DNA of 48,920 nt from JACPFV01 sp035526825 (GTDB lineage Bacteria; Pseudomonadota; Gammaproteobacteria; Nevskiales; Nevskiaceae), in contig DATLBT010000094.1 of assembly GCA_035526825.1 (NCBI GenBank), positions 1 through 48,920 of the forward strand, read 5' to 3'. A program made the position numbers and the translations under genes. Under the pieces are notes generated by a model that was given only the letters and a program-made list of their open reading frames with translations, was not told the DNA's origin and searched no databases. The stretch's first letter is position 1. Each line of letters opens with the position of its first letter. This document shows positions 8,078-15,145 of the stretch, one piece after another.

Positions 8078-9129
8078 GTTCCCCACGACCGCTGCTCGCG
8101 GTCCGTCGCCTCACGGTCGAGTACCCCGTGGGTACGGCCTGGCCATGGACGGGGCCGCAGCGTCTGCGCGCGGTGGATGACATCCACTTCGACCTCGCCG
8201 CCGGCGAGACGCTGGGCGTGGTCGGCGAATCGGGCTGCGGCAAGTCCTCACTGGCACGCGCGCTGGTCGGCCTGCAGCCGATCGCTTCCGGCGGCATCGT
8301 GCTCGACGGGCGTGACATCGCGCGGCTGCCGGAGGCCGGCTGGCGGCAAATCCGGCGCGACCTGCAGATGGTGTTCCAGGATCCGCAAGGCAGCCTCGAC
8401 CCGCAGATGCCCGTCGCGGCCATCGTCGAAGAGCCGCTCATTTCGCTGTATCCCGAACTCGACGCGGCGGAGCGCGCACACCGCGCGCGCACATTGCTCG
8501 AGCGCGTCGGCTTGCCGGCCGATGTGGCGGCGCGCTATCCGCACGAATTGTCCGGCGGCCAGTGCCAGCGCGTCGCGATCGCGCGCGCGCTGGTGGCGCG
8601 TCCGCGGGTGCTGGTTTGCGACGAGCCGGTGTCGGCGCTGGACGTCGCGGTGCAGTCCCAGGTATTGGCGATGCTCGCCCAGTTACGCCGCGAGCAGGAC
8701 CTGTCGATCGTGTTCGTGTCGCACGATCTTGCGGTGGTGCGGCAGTTCTGCGACCGCGTACTCGTCATGTACCTCGGGCGCGTGGTCGAGCAGGGCCCGG
8801 TCGACGAGGTGTTTGGGCAGCCTCGCCATCCCTATACGCGCGCGCTGATTGCTTCGGTGCCGCAAGGCGGCCAGCGGGGTGCGCCGCTCGGGGGTGAGCC
8901 CCCGAGCCCGATCGATCCGCCAAGCGGTTGCGTGTTTCGCACGCGCTGTCCGATGGCGGACGACCTGTGCTCACGCGAAGTGCCGGTGCTGCGGCGTGTC
9001 GGTTTGCGCGGCCACGCTGCGTGCCACTATGCGCAGGCGGGCGCCGCCGGGATCCTCGACCCCGCCCTGCGCGAAGGCGTGGTCAGCGAGCCGCGACGCG
9101 CCACCGCAACGCCGCGGCCGCGTCCCTAG
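8074..9129 (+). CDS. Oligopeptide/dipeptide ABC transporter ATP-binding protein (OppF/DppF-like)
   Basis: ATPase subunit of a peptide importer, 351 residues. Walker A GESGCGKSS, Q-loop VFQDPQGSLDP, signature LSGGQCQRVAIARAL, Walker B VLVCDEPVSALD and the switch His in FVSHDLAVV are all present. The C-terminal oligopeptide-transporter extension is recognisable from HPYTRALIASVP and the cysteine cluster CVFRTRCP...C...HAAC. The ATG at 8074 is chosen because the conserved region begins directly after it; the longer frame from 8005 overlaps the dps remnant. No permease, binding protein or OppD partner is in this window, so it is an orphan here or supplied with partners elsewhere. Confidence 0.9.
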   Translation: MSSPRPLLAVRRLTVEYPVGTAWPWTGPQRLRAVDDIHFDLAAGETLGVVGESGCGKSSLARALVGLQPIASGGIVLDGRDIARLPEAGWRQIRRDLQMVFQDPQGSLDPQMPVAAIVEEPLISLYPELDAAERAHRARTLLERVGLPADVAARYPHELSGGQCQRVAIARALVARPRVLVCDEPVSALDVAVQSQVLAMLAQLRREQDLSIVFVSHDLAVVRQFCDRVLVMYLGRVVEQGPVDEVFGQPRHPYTRALIASVPQGGQRGAPLGGEPPSPIDPPSGCVFRTRCPMADDLCSREVPVLRRVGLRGHAACHYAQAGAAGILDPALREGVVSEPRRATATPRPRP

Positions 9130-9136
9130 GACCGCC

Positions 9137-9889
9137 TCAGCAGGCCGGCCTGCGGCCGCCGGCTCGCGCCTGCTCGTACAGCGGCATCGCGATCGGCAGG
9201 CGCTGCTCGAGGTGCGTGATGCGCGTGGCGTCGGACGGGTGCGTCGACAGCAGTTCAGGCGGCTTTTGTCCGGCGGAAGCGCGCATGTTCTGCCACAGCG
9301 TGATCGAGGCGCGCGGGTCGAAGCCGGCCTTGGCCATGTAATCCAGGCCGAGCAGGTCCGCCTCGGACTCGTGCGCGCGCGAGTGCGGCAGCAGCAGCAG
9401 CACGTTCGTGGCGATGCCGAGCATCTCGCCATTGACGCCCGTGCTGGCCTCCACCACGCCGAGGCCCAGTTGCGCGGCCATCGACTCCGACACGCGCTCC
9501 GAGGAGTGTCCTGCGATCACGTGGGCGACTTCGTGGCCGATGACGGCCGCGAGCTGATCCTGCGTCGTGGCCACTTTCAGCAACCCGGTGTTGACGCCGA
9601 TCTTGCCGCCGGGCAGCGCGAAGGCGTTGACCGACTTGTCCTCGAAAGTGCGCACCTCCCAATTGCCGCCGCCCATCACGGACGTGATATTGCGCGCGAC
9701 GCAACTGACGTATTCCGAGGCCCTGGTGTCCCGGGTTTCCGGCGTCTTGGTCTTGAGCTCGTTGAAGGAGGCGACGCCCATCTCGTTCATCTGCTCGTCG
9801 GAAACCAGCTTGAACTGGCGGCGGCCCAGGGGAGAGGTGCTGCACGCCGCGATGAGCAACGGGATCAACAGGAAAGTGAGGTGGCGCAC
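9137..9889 (-). CDS. M48-family zinc metalloprotease lipoprotein
   Basis: Periplasmic peptidase of the LoiP/YcaL/BepA type, 250 residues. The N-terminus is a lipoprotein signal ending in LIAAC (Cys16), so the protein should be lipid-anchored. The active site HEVAH is at 119-123, with the third ligand E174 in ESEAD. The lipoproteins of this group degrade or help fold outer-membrane proteins. The downstream motif STHPSDATRITHL is also typical of the family. It lies 69 bp downstream of the dienelactone hydrolase-like gene on the same strand and is probably co-transcribed. Confidence 0.92.
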   Translation of the reverse strand: MRHLTFLLIPLLIAACSTSPLGRRQFKLVSDEQMNEMGVASFNELKTKTPETRDTRASEYVSCVARNITSVMGGGNWEVRTFEDKSVNAFALPGGKIGVNTGLLKVATTQDQLAAVIGHEVAHVIAGHSSERVSESMAAQLGLGVVEASTGVNGEMLGIATNVLLLLPHSRAHESEADLLGLDYMAKAGFDPRASITLWQNMRASAGQKPPELLSTHPSDATRITHLEQRLPIAMPLYEQARAGGRRPAC

Positions 9890-9958
9890 GGTGCGTCTCC
9901 GGCGTGGCAGGTCATCAATGATAGAACGCGCCCGGGCTTGGGCGGTTCCGCGAATGGC

Positions 9959-10819
9959 TTAGTCGCCCTTGAGGTGCTGAGCGAGGAACGCCAGGGTCTT
10001 GGCCCACGCATCGGCGGCCGCATCGGGCTTGTAGTTGCCGCCCGAAGGGTTGGCGAAGGCGTGTGCGGCGCCTGGGTAGAGATGGATCTCTGCGGGCTTG
10101 CCGAGTTGCTTCAGCGTCGACTCGAAAGCGCGTACCGATTCCACCGGAATGCCGTCGTCAGCGGCGCCGAAAAGTCCGAGCACCGGCGCCCCCAGAGACT
10201 TGAGCTCGGCGGGATCGCTGCCCACGTGGCCGTAGTAGAGGACCACCGCGTCGACCTGGTCGGCCAGCAGCAGGCCTGCGCGCAGCGAGACGGAACCGCC
10301 GAAGCACCACCCGATAGTGCCGACGCGGGTCGCCTTCACCTGTTCGCGCAGGTAACCGTGCGCCTGCCTCAGGTTCTGCGCCATGCTTTCGCGATCGTGC
10401 AAGGCCTTGTCCATCAACGCGCGCGCCGCATCCGGTTGCTCGGCCACGTTGCCGTTATAAAGATCTGTCGCAAGAACCACGTAGCCGTGCGCGGCGAGTT
10501 GATCGGCCATCGACTTGATATTGGCGTTGAGTCCCCACCACTCATGGAAGACAAGAATGCCGGGGAGGCCGCCCTCCGCGGCGGTGGGGTAAGCGAGGTA
10601 GCCGGTGATGGTGCGGCCGTTGATCGTGGCGTAATCGACTGGCTGCGATTTCACCGCTGCGCGGGCACTGGCGCGCGCAGCGAGAGAGGGTGTGGGCTGA
10701 TCCTGCGCGTGCTGCTGTGCCATGCGCTCCGAGTAGTTGGTGTCAGCGGCGTCGTCTGACCGCTTGCCGCAGGCGGTAAGGCCGATTGTCAGCGCGATCA
10801 GGATGTGGGTGTTGCGCAT
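9959..10819 (-). CDS. Dienelactone hydrolase-family lipoprotein
   Basis: Alpha/beta-hydrolase of the dienelactone hydrolase family, 286 residues. The ATG at 10819 has a good Shine-Dalgarno (GGAGA) and gives a short lipoprotein signal ending in LTAC, so the enzyme should be exported and lipid-anchored; the frame could extend to 10852 but that would spoil the signal. The nucleophile is Cys in GTIGWCFGGS, as in classical dienelactone hydrolases, with an acid in the block around FGAADDGIPVE and His in PGAAHAFAN. Substrate is not predictable. It is divergent from the first EAL gene. Confidence 0.9.
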   Translation of the reverse strand: MRNTHILIALTIGLTACGKRSDDAADTNYSERMAQQHAQDQPTPSLAARASARAAVKSQPVDYATINGRTITGYLAYPTAAEGGLPGILVFHEWWGLNANIKSMADQLAAHGYVVLATDLYNGNVAEQPDAARALMDKALHDRESMAQNLRQAHGYLREQVKATRVGTIGWCFGGSVSLRAGLLLADQVDAVVLYYGHVGSDPAELKSLGAPVLGLFGAADDGIPVESVRAFESTLKQLGKPAEIHLYPGAAHAFANPSGGNYKPDAAADAWAKTLAFLAQHLKGD

Positions 10820-10977
10820 CGGATCTCCGGGATTGATTTGTGGGTGCCCCACGGAACGCCGCGCGACTTATGATGCCGGGGGCGCAGGCGCTTTGCATCA
10901 AGGCGCCGCTAGGCGGGGGAGTTGTTGCGGATGTGCCAAAAAATCGTTTTGGGACTGGCCGCGAGGCGCACGAACGC

Positions 10978-13080
10978 ATGAACGTGTTTCGCAGCGTCCG
11001 TTTCCGCCTGTTCGCGCTGTGCGTAAGTCTGCTGGCCGTCATGGGCGGGGCAAACTTGCTGCTGGGGCAGATCAACCAGAAGCATGAAGAGGAAGTGGCG
11101 CTGCTACAGGAGCAGTATCGCAGGGTGAATGTGATTTTTTCGGTGCAGCAGGCAATGGTGCAGGTGCGGTTTTGGCAAGGGCAAGTCAACTCCTCCATTC
11201 TCGTCAGTAACGTTTCCGCAGAAAAGTTGGCGACGCAGCGATTAAACGAGGCTCGCGCGCACCTCAATCAACGATTCGACGAAATGAAAGAGTTTGATGC
11301 AACTGCCGCATCGGAAATTACTGACCTGCTTGGAAAACTGATCGAGAGAATGCGGGAAGGCGTGGTCGCGTTCGCGCAAGGCGATCCCACGGCCAAGAGC
11401 CGCATTAGTTATGCGTCAAGCCTCGTGACCGACATGGAAGGAGCCCTAACGGCAGCAACAAAGCGTCAACAGGACCTGACCGAAACGGCGCAGCGCGTTG
11501 CTCGAAAGCAGGCTGCCGATAGCAAGAAAATTTCAATAGCCATCATTGTCGCGTCGGGTGGTTTCGGACTACTTCTTACCACCCTTGTCTTGAATTCAAT
11601 CGTTCGTCCCATGCAGACCACAATTAATGCCCTTCGCATGCTTAATGCCGGGGAGACTTCCGTCGACTTGCCACCCCTAGGCCAAGACGAATTCGGCGAC
11701 ATGGCGGCAGCCTTGCGGCAGTTTCGTGACCAAGCCGAGCGCTTGCGCCACTTGGCGTTTCGCGACCCGCTAACCGGAATCGGCAACCGGGCGCGCCTTG
11801 AAGAAGACTTGCGCAGGGGTCTGGAAATCTGCAAAGCGAATGGCACCGGTTTGGCGTTGCTTTACGTCGACGTGGACAACTTCCGGACGGTGAATGACAG
11901 CCTGGGCCACGGAGCCGGGGACCAATATCTTCGTGAAGCCGTCGAGCGACTGAGCCGTTTTGCGCCGAGCGAGGCACTGGTGTGCCGCTACGGCGGAGAC
12001 AAGTTCACCGTCCTGATCGAAGGCTTGCCGGCGTGGGATCGCGATTCGCTGCGCTCACACCTGCGCGCGGCGGCCAAGGCCATCCTGCTCGGCATGTCGG
12101 AGCCCTTCGAGTTGAGCGGAGAATTGCTGCCGATGTCGGTGTCCGTTGGCGTGGCCGTATACCCAGTGGACGGCCAGTCGGGCGAAAAGTTGGTCAGCAG
12201 TGCCGATGCTGCAATGTACCTGGCCAAACGTAACGGTCGTAACCACATGCAGTTTGCGAGCCCAGAGCTTACCGGCGATGCGCGCCGGCAACTGGCAACC
12301 ACGACCGACATTCGTCGCGGTATTGACGAACGGGAGTTCGAGCCGTACTACCAGCCAATCGTCGACGTGACATCGCGCCGGGTTGTGGGCGCCGAAGCCC
12401 TGTTGCGCTGGCGCCACCCCCAGCGCGGCATCGTCAACGCCGGCGAGTTCATGCCCGCAGCAGAAGCGTCGGGCCTGATCGACACTCTCGGCGAGCAGTG
12501 CATCTTGCAGGCTAGCCGGCAGCTGACGGCCTGGCGAGGATCATCCGCGATTGCCGACCTGCGTATTTCGGTCAATCTGTCGGCTCGCCAGATTGAAGAT
12601 CGGACGGTTCTGCAACTCATAGAACGTGTGCACGCGGATAAGGACCTCGCCCAGGACGGCCTTGATTTCGAGATCACCGAGACCGCCATCCTCGCGCACG
12701 TCGATCGAGCCCAGGAAACCCTTAACGAAATCCGGCGACTTGGCCACAACCTGAGTGTCGACGATTTCGGCACCGGTTATTCGTCGCTGGTTTACCTGCA
12801 GCGGTTCCCGATCAACCGGATCAAAATCGACCGTTCGTTCGTTGCGCGACTTGGGAGCACGCGCGAAGCCCAAGCCATCATCGCTGCCACCGTCGCCCTG
12901 GCCCGCAGCCTCGACCTCGAAGTTGTCGCGGAGGGCGTCGAAACGGAGGATCAGGTTCGACGCCTGGTCGCGCTGGGTTGTGTGCTTCAGCAAGGTTATT
13001 ACTTCACTCCCGCCTTGCAGGCGACCGCGTTCGAATCCTGGTGCCAACAGGCGACCATCAGGCTCAGTGCGGTCTCCTGA
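10978..13080 (+). CDS. Membrane sensor with HAMP, degenerate GGDEF and intact EAL domain (paralogue 1)
   Basis: Predicted cyclic-di-GMP phosphodiesterase of 700 residues. Order: TM helix (about 8-28), periplasmic helical sensor (about 30-170), second TM (about 180-205), HAMP, GGDEF (about 255-420), EAL (about 435-690). The GGDEF motif reads GGDKF (339-343): the catalytic Glu is Lys, so cyclase activity is unlikely, though the domain may still bind GTP. The EAL domain keeps EAL (473-475), NLSARQ, FEITE, DDFGTG (595-600), KIDRSF and EGVE, as expected for an active enzyme. The ATG at 10978 is chosen because it aligns with the start of the paralogue at 18192. The 5' half is richer in A/T than its neighbours. 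It ends 2 bp before the convergent cupin/HEAT gene. Confidence 0.93.
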   Translation: MNVFRSVRFRLFALCVSLLAVMGGANLLLGQINQKHEEEVALLQEQYRRVNVIFSVQQAMVQVRFWQGQVNSSILVSNVSAEKLATQRLNEARAHLNQRFDEMKEFDATAASEITDLLGKLIERMREGVVAFAQGDPTAKSRISYASSLVTDMEGALTAATKRQQDLTETAQRVARKQAADSKKISIAIIVASGGFGLLLTTLVLNSIVRPMQTTINALRMLNAGETSVDLPPLGQDEFGDMAAALRQFRDQAERLRHLAFRDPLTGIGNRARLEEDLRRGLEICKANGTGLALLYVDVDNFRTVNDSLGHGAGDQYLREAVERLSRFAPSEALVCRYGGDKFTVLIEGLPAWDRDSLRSHLRAAAKAILLGMSEPFELSGELLPMSVSVGVAVYPVDGQSGEKLVSSADAAMYLAKRNGRNHMQFASPELTGDARRQLATTTDIRRGIDEREFEPYYQPIVDVTSRRVVGAEALLRWRHPQRGIVNAGEFMPAAEASGLIDTLGEQCILQASRQLTAWRGSSAIADLRISVNLSARQIEDRTVLQLIERVHADKDLAQDGLDFEITETAILAHVDRAQETLNEIRRLGHNLSVDDFGTGYSSLVYLQRFPINRIKIDRSFVARLGSTREAQAIIAATVALARSLDLEVVAEGVETEDQVRRLVALGCVLQQGYYFTPALQATAFESWCQQATIRLSAVS

Positions 13081-13082
13081 CC

Positions 13083-13967
13083 TCAGCCTGCGTCCAGTTT
13101 GGCAAGCCGTTTTCTCGCGGCGTTCGCCACCACCGGTGCTGGATCCCGTGCGGCCTGCAACCATACTTCGGCCGCTTCGGCCGGAACTTTCAATGACAGG
13201 GCGTCGTACGCGGCGAGGCGCGTCTGCCGGCATGAATGCTTTGCGGCAACGTCGTGCAACAGTCCCAGCGTTTGCGCATCGCCGACGCTGGCGGCGAGGT
13301 TTATCAGCGACATCCGGCTTGCGGCATGCACGTCCCCCACCGCAATGATGGTTCGGCTCGCCAGATCGAACTGGTATTGGTCACGTGGGATGCCTGGCGT
13401 CGCGACCATGAGGTTTAGGGTAACCGTGAGATCCTCCGGTGCGTGCTGCACATGCGCATCGCGGCTCGCTCGGTACATCATCACGGCGCCGGTGGTGAAC
13501 CGTGTTTTCTCCAGGAACTGCAGCTCGACGCTCTCACCGACGTAGCCTTCGACGCGTTCGTAATCGTACTCGTAGATCTCGGTTTCGTAGCCGGGTCCGA
13601 GGTGGGTCACCGTCATGAAAGTGAAGTTGTGATCGTGCGCGATGTTGTAGGCGAACTGGTTCTGGTAGGCCCGGGCATTGCTCATATCGCTGATGGCGGG
13701 CCACAGGTTGGCCCTTACATAAAAGCCCTCGCCGCTACCAAGCACGATGGTCTGCGCCGACGTTGGTTGCAGGTAGGCGACCGCATTGACTATCAGGTTG
13801 TTGAGTTCGCGGACAACGAGCGCGCGATCATTCGACAAGGCTCTCAACATCGCAGCGGAGCCGGCCAAACTGTCGACATCCTGCAGATCGACTTTCGACT
13901 GGATGTGGTCGATGTACTCGTCGATGCTCGCGATCGACTTCGTGCTGCAGGGGATAGTCAGAGCCAC
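13083..13967 (-). CDS. Cupin-like protein with C-terminal HEAT repeats, putative metal-binding subunit
   Basis: A 294-residue protein I do not recognise by name. The middle (about 75-190) looks like a cupin barrel with plausible metal ligands: HDH at 111-113, acidic residues at 128/130 (GYETEIYEY) and His at 172/175 (AHVQHAPE) before a TVTLNLM strand. The last 90 residues form helical HEAT/PBS-lyase-like repeats (LAAYDALSL, WLQAARDPAPVVANAARKRL). No signal peptide is visible, so it is probably cytoplasmic. It uses a GTG start 9 bp after the preceding gene of similar design, so they are one operon. Context (small peptide gene upstream) suggests an Fe-dependent peptide-modifying role, which is inference. 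Confidence 0.72.
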   Translation of the reverse strand: MALTIPCSTKSIASIDEYIDHIQSKVDLQDVDSLAGSAAMLRALSNDRALVVRELNNLIVNAVAYLQPTSAQTIVLGSGEGFYVRANLWPAISDMSNARAYQNQFAYNIAHDHNFTFMTVTHLGPGYETEIYEYDYERVEGYVGESVELQFLEKTRFTTGAVMMYRASRDAHVQHAPEDLTVTLNLMVATPGIPRDQYQFDLASRTIIAVGDVHAASRMSLINLAASVGDAQTLGLLHDVAAKHSCRQTRLAAYDALSLKVPAEAAEVWLQAARDPAPVVANAARKRLAKLDAG

Positions 13968-13976
13968 GACGATTTC

Positions 13977-14804
13977 TTACTCCGGCTGCGGGCGCCCGCT
14001 CAACTGCTCAAGCGTTTTTTGCGCCGCGCGCTTGACATGCGGATGTGGATCGTTGACGGCCTCCTTGATCTTGGCCAAGGCGGCGGAGCGGCTCAGCCGG
14101 CCCAGGTTTTGGATTGCCGCCCACCGCACCGCGTGATGGGGGTGCGCCGAGAGGCGCTTCAACGGGTCTATGGACGACTGGTGCGCGATCTTGCCGAGGG
14201 CGTGGGCGGCGACGCGCAATTGCGTCAGTCGCAGTTCCGCGTCGTTCGCCTGCCAAGCCTGCAGCGTCGAGCGGCTAAACAGCCATTCGAGCGGCCGCAC
14301 GCATCGCGACGCGAAGCGCAGGATTGGCAGCGATTTAGTGAGCCGGAAATCGTAGGCGTACTGATTCGTCTCGAGCTTCAGGACGTCGCCTTTCGCGATG
14401 TTGAGGGTATCGAGGTGGGCAATCCGCACGCTAGGATCGAACACATCGCTTCGAAAACCGTTCGGCAAACGATAGCGGTCGACGACCAGTTCTTCAGCAA
14501 GCGGGGAATAGAACGCGTAGTAGGGCAGGGCATGGATGAACCGTCGGGCCGGCTCAAGTGTCGCAACGGAGATCGCCCATCCATCGCCTTGATGCATCAG
14601 TGCCTGCTTTTCGGAAATTTCGTTCTGCTTAACTTCAAACTCCAGCAGACCTGCTAATTGCCCATTTAACCAACGAATGGGGGAGCCTTCAGCGAGGAAT
14701 TTTTTGAATAGAGACTCGCAATCCCAAAATGTCGCCGCTTCTAAGGCGGAATAGCGCGACTGAATGTCCTCAACTAATTCGCGAGGCTGGTATGGAGTTG
14801 GCAT
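13977..14804 (-). CDS. Divergent cupin-like/HEAT-repeat protein, probable partner subunit
   Basis: A 275-residue protein from ATG 14804 (a GTG at 14810 would add two residues). It resembles its downstream neighbour in layout: helical N-terminus, a beta-rich middle with IAKGDVLKLETNQYAYDF in the place of the neighbour's second cupin motif, and a C-terminus with clear HEAT units (HPHHAVRWAAIQNLGRL and DPHPHVKRAAQKTLEQL). The HxH...H pattern of the neighbour is missing, so it may be a non-catalytic partner or substrate-binding subunit. It follows a terminator after the small peptide gene, so its transcription would depend on read-through or its own promoter. Function unknown. Confidence 0.7.
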   Translation of the reverse strand: MPTPYQPRELVEDIQSRYSALEAATFWDCESLFKKFLAEGSPIRWLNGQLAGLLEFEVKQNEISEKQALMHQGDGWAISVATLEPARRFIHALPYYAFYSPLAEELVVDRYRLPNGFRSDVFDPSVRIAHLDTLNIAKGDVLKLETNQYAYDFRLTKSLPILRFASRCVRPLEWLFSRSTLQAWQANDAELRLTQLRVAAHALGKIAHQSSIDPLKRLSAHPHHAVRWAAIQNLGRLSRSAALAKIKEAVNDPHPHVKRAAQKTLEQLSGRPQPE

Positions 14805-14825
14805 CCACACATACTACCGAGGACA

Positions 14826-14852
14826 AGAAAAAAGCGGGGCCGAAGCCCCGCT
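14826..14852 (-). terminator. Intrinsic terminator/attenuator between the small peptide gene and the cupin/HEAT genes
   Basis: On the minus strand an 8-bp stem AGCGGGGC with a TTCG loop and matching GCCCCGCT arm is followed by a run of T. It begins 14 bp after the peptide stop codon and ends about 20 bp before the next gene's start. This would let the peptide mRNA accumulate with limited read-through into the downstream genes. Confidence 0.85.
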
Positions 14853-14866
14853 ATTGGCGTAGCCTT

Positions 14867-15001
14867 TTACCGCGGCGGAACAAACCAAATGATGGTGGCC
14901 TCATTCGATGTTTCCGCATCTCCCGGTTCCAGCGAAGAAGTGCCGCCCACGTCGTATTCGAGGTCAGCAATGTCGAGCGTGTCTGCAATGTTCGTGTTCA
15001 T
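14867..15001 (-). CDS. Small acidic peptide, candidate precursor of a modified peptide
   Basis: A 44-residue ORF starting MNTNIADTLD with a good Shine-Dalgarno (GGGAG, 8 bases before the ATG); the frame is open back to 15052 but the inner ATG has the ribosome site. It has nine acidic residues, one basic (the last, R44) and no Cys. The N-terminal part carries LDIADLEYDVGG: Leu at -7 and -12 from a Gly-Gly pair at 19-20, as in double-glycine leaders, although the -4 position is Asp rather than hydrophobic. The C-terminus ends IIWFVPPR. It sits between the kinase-regulator gene and a terminator, upstream of two putative modifying proteins. No lanthipeptide, YcaO or radical-SAM enzyme is near. 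Translation is well supported; the precursor role is inference. Confidence 0.7.
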   Translation of the reverse strand: MNTNIADTLDIADLEYDVGGTSSLEPGDAETSNEATIIWFVPPR

Positions 15002-15107
15002 GTGAAAACTCCCTGATGTCTGGTTTGGTGGCCCAAAAACGGGCATCGTCACCTTAAACGAGACAAAACATTAATGTGGGAGCATACTTCATTGTTTAAA
15101 TTACAAA

Positions 15108-15138
15108 TATCGTTCAACACGCTGGTATCGTTCAACAC
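15108..15138 (-). promoter_or_regulatory. Tandem 13-bp direct repeat in the promoter region of the peptide gene
   Basis: The sequence GTGTTGAACGATA (minus strand) occurs twice exactly, with an 18-bp period and 5 bp between copies, about 110-140 bp before the peptide ATG and inside an AT-rich intergenic stretch. OmpR-type winged-helix proteins commonly bind tandem direct repeats, and the neighbouring gene encodes such a domain. Operator function is inference; a convincing -35/-10 pair could not be fixed. Confidence 0.5.
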
Positions 15139-15145
15139 ACTGGGA

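Noticed and set aside
8849..10759. 636-codon plus-strand open frame
   Set aside because: Runs antisense through the M48 and dienelactone hydrolase-like genes, which have clear motifs and signal peptides.
14867..15052. Longer 61-codon version of the small peptide
   Set aside because: The extra N-terminal residues have no ribosome-binding site and overlap the Shine-Dalgarno of the inner ATG at 15001.
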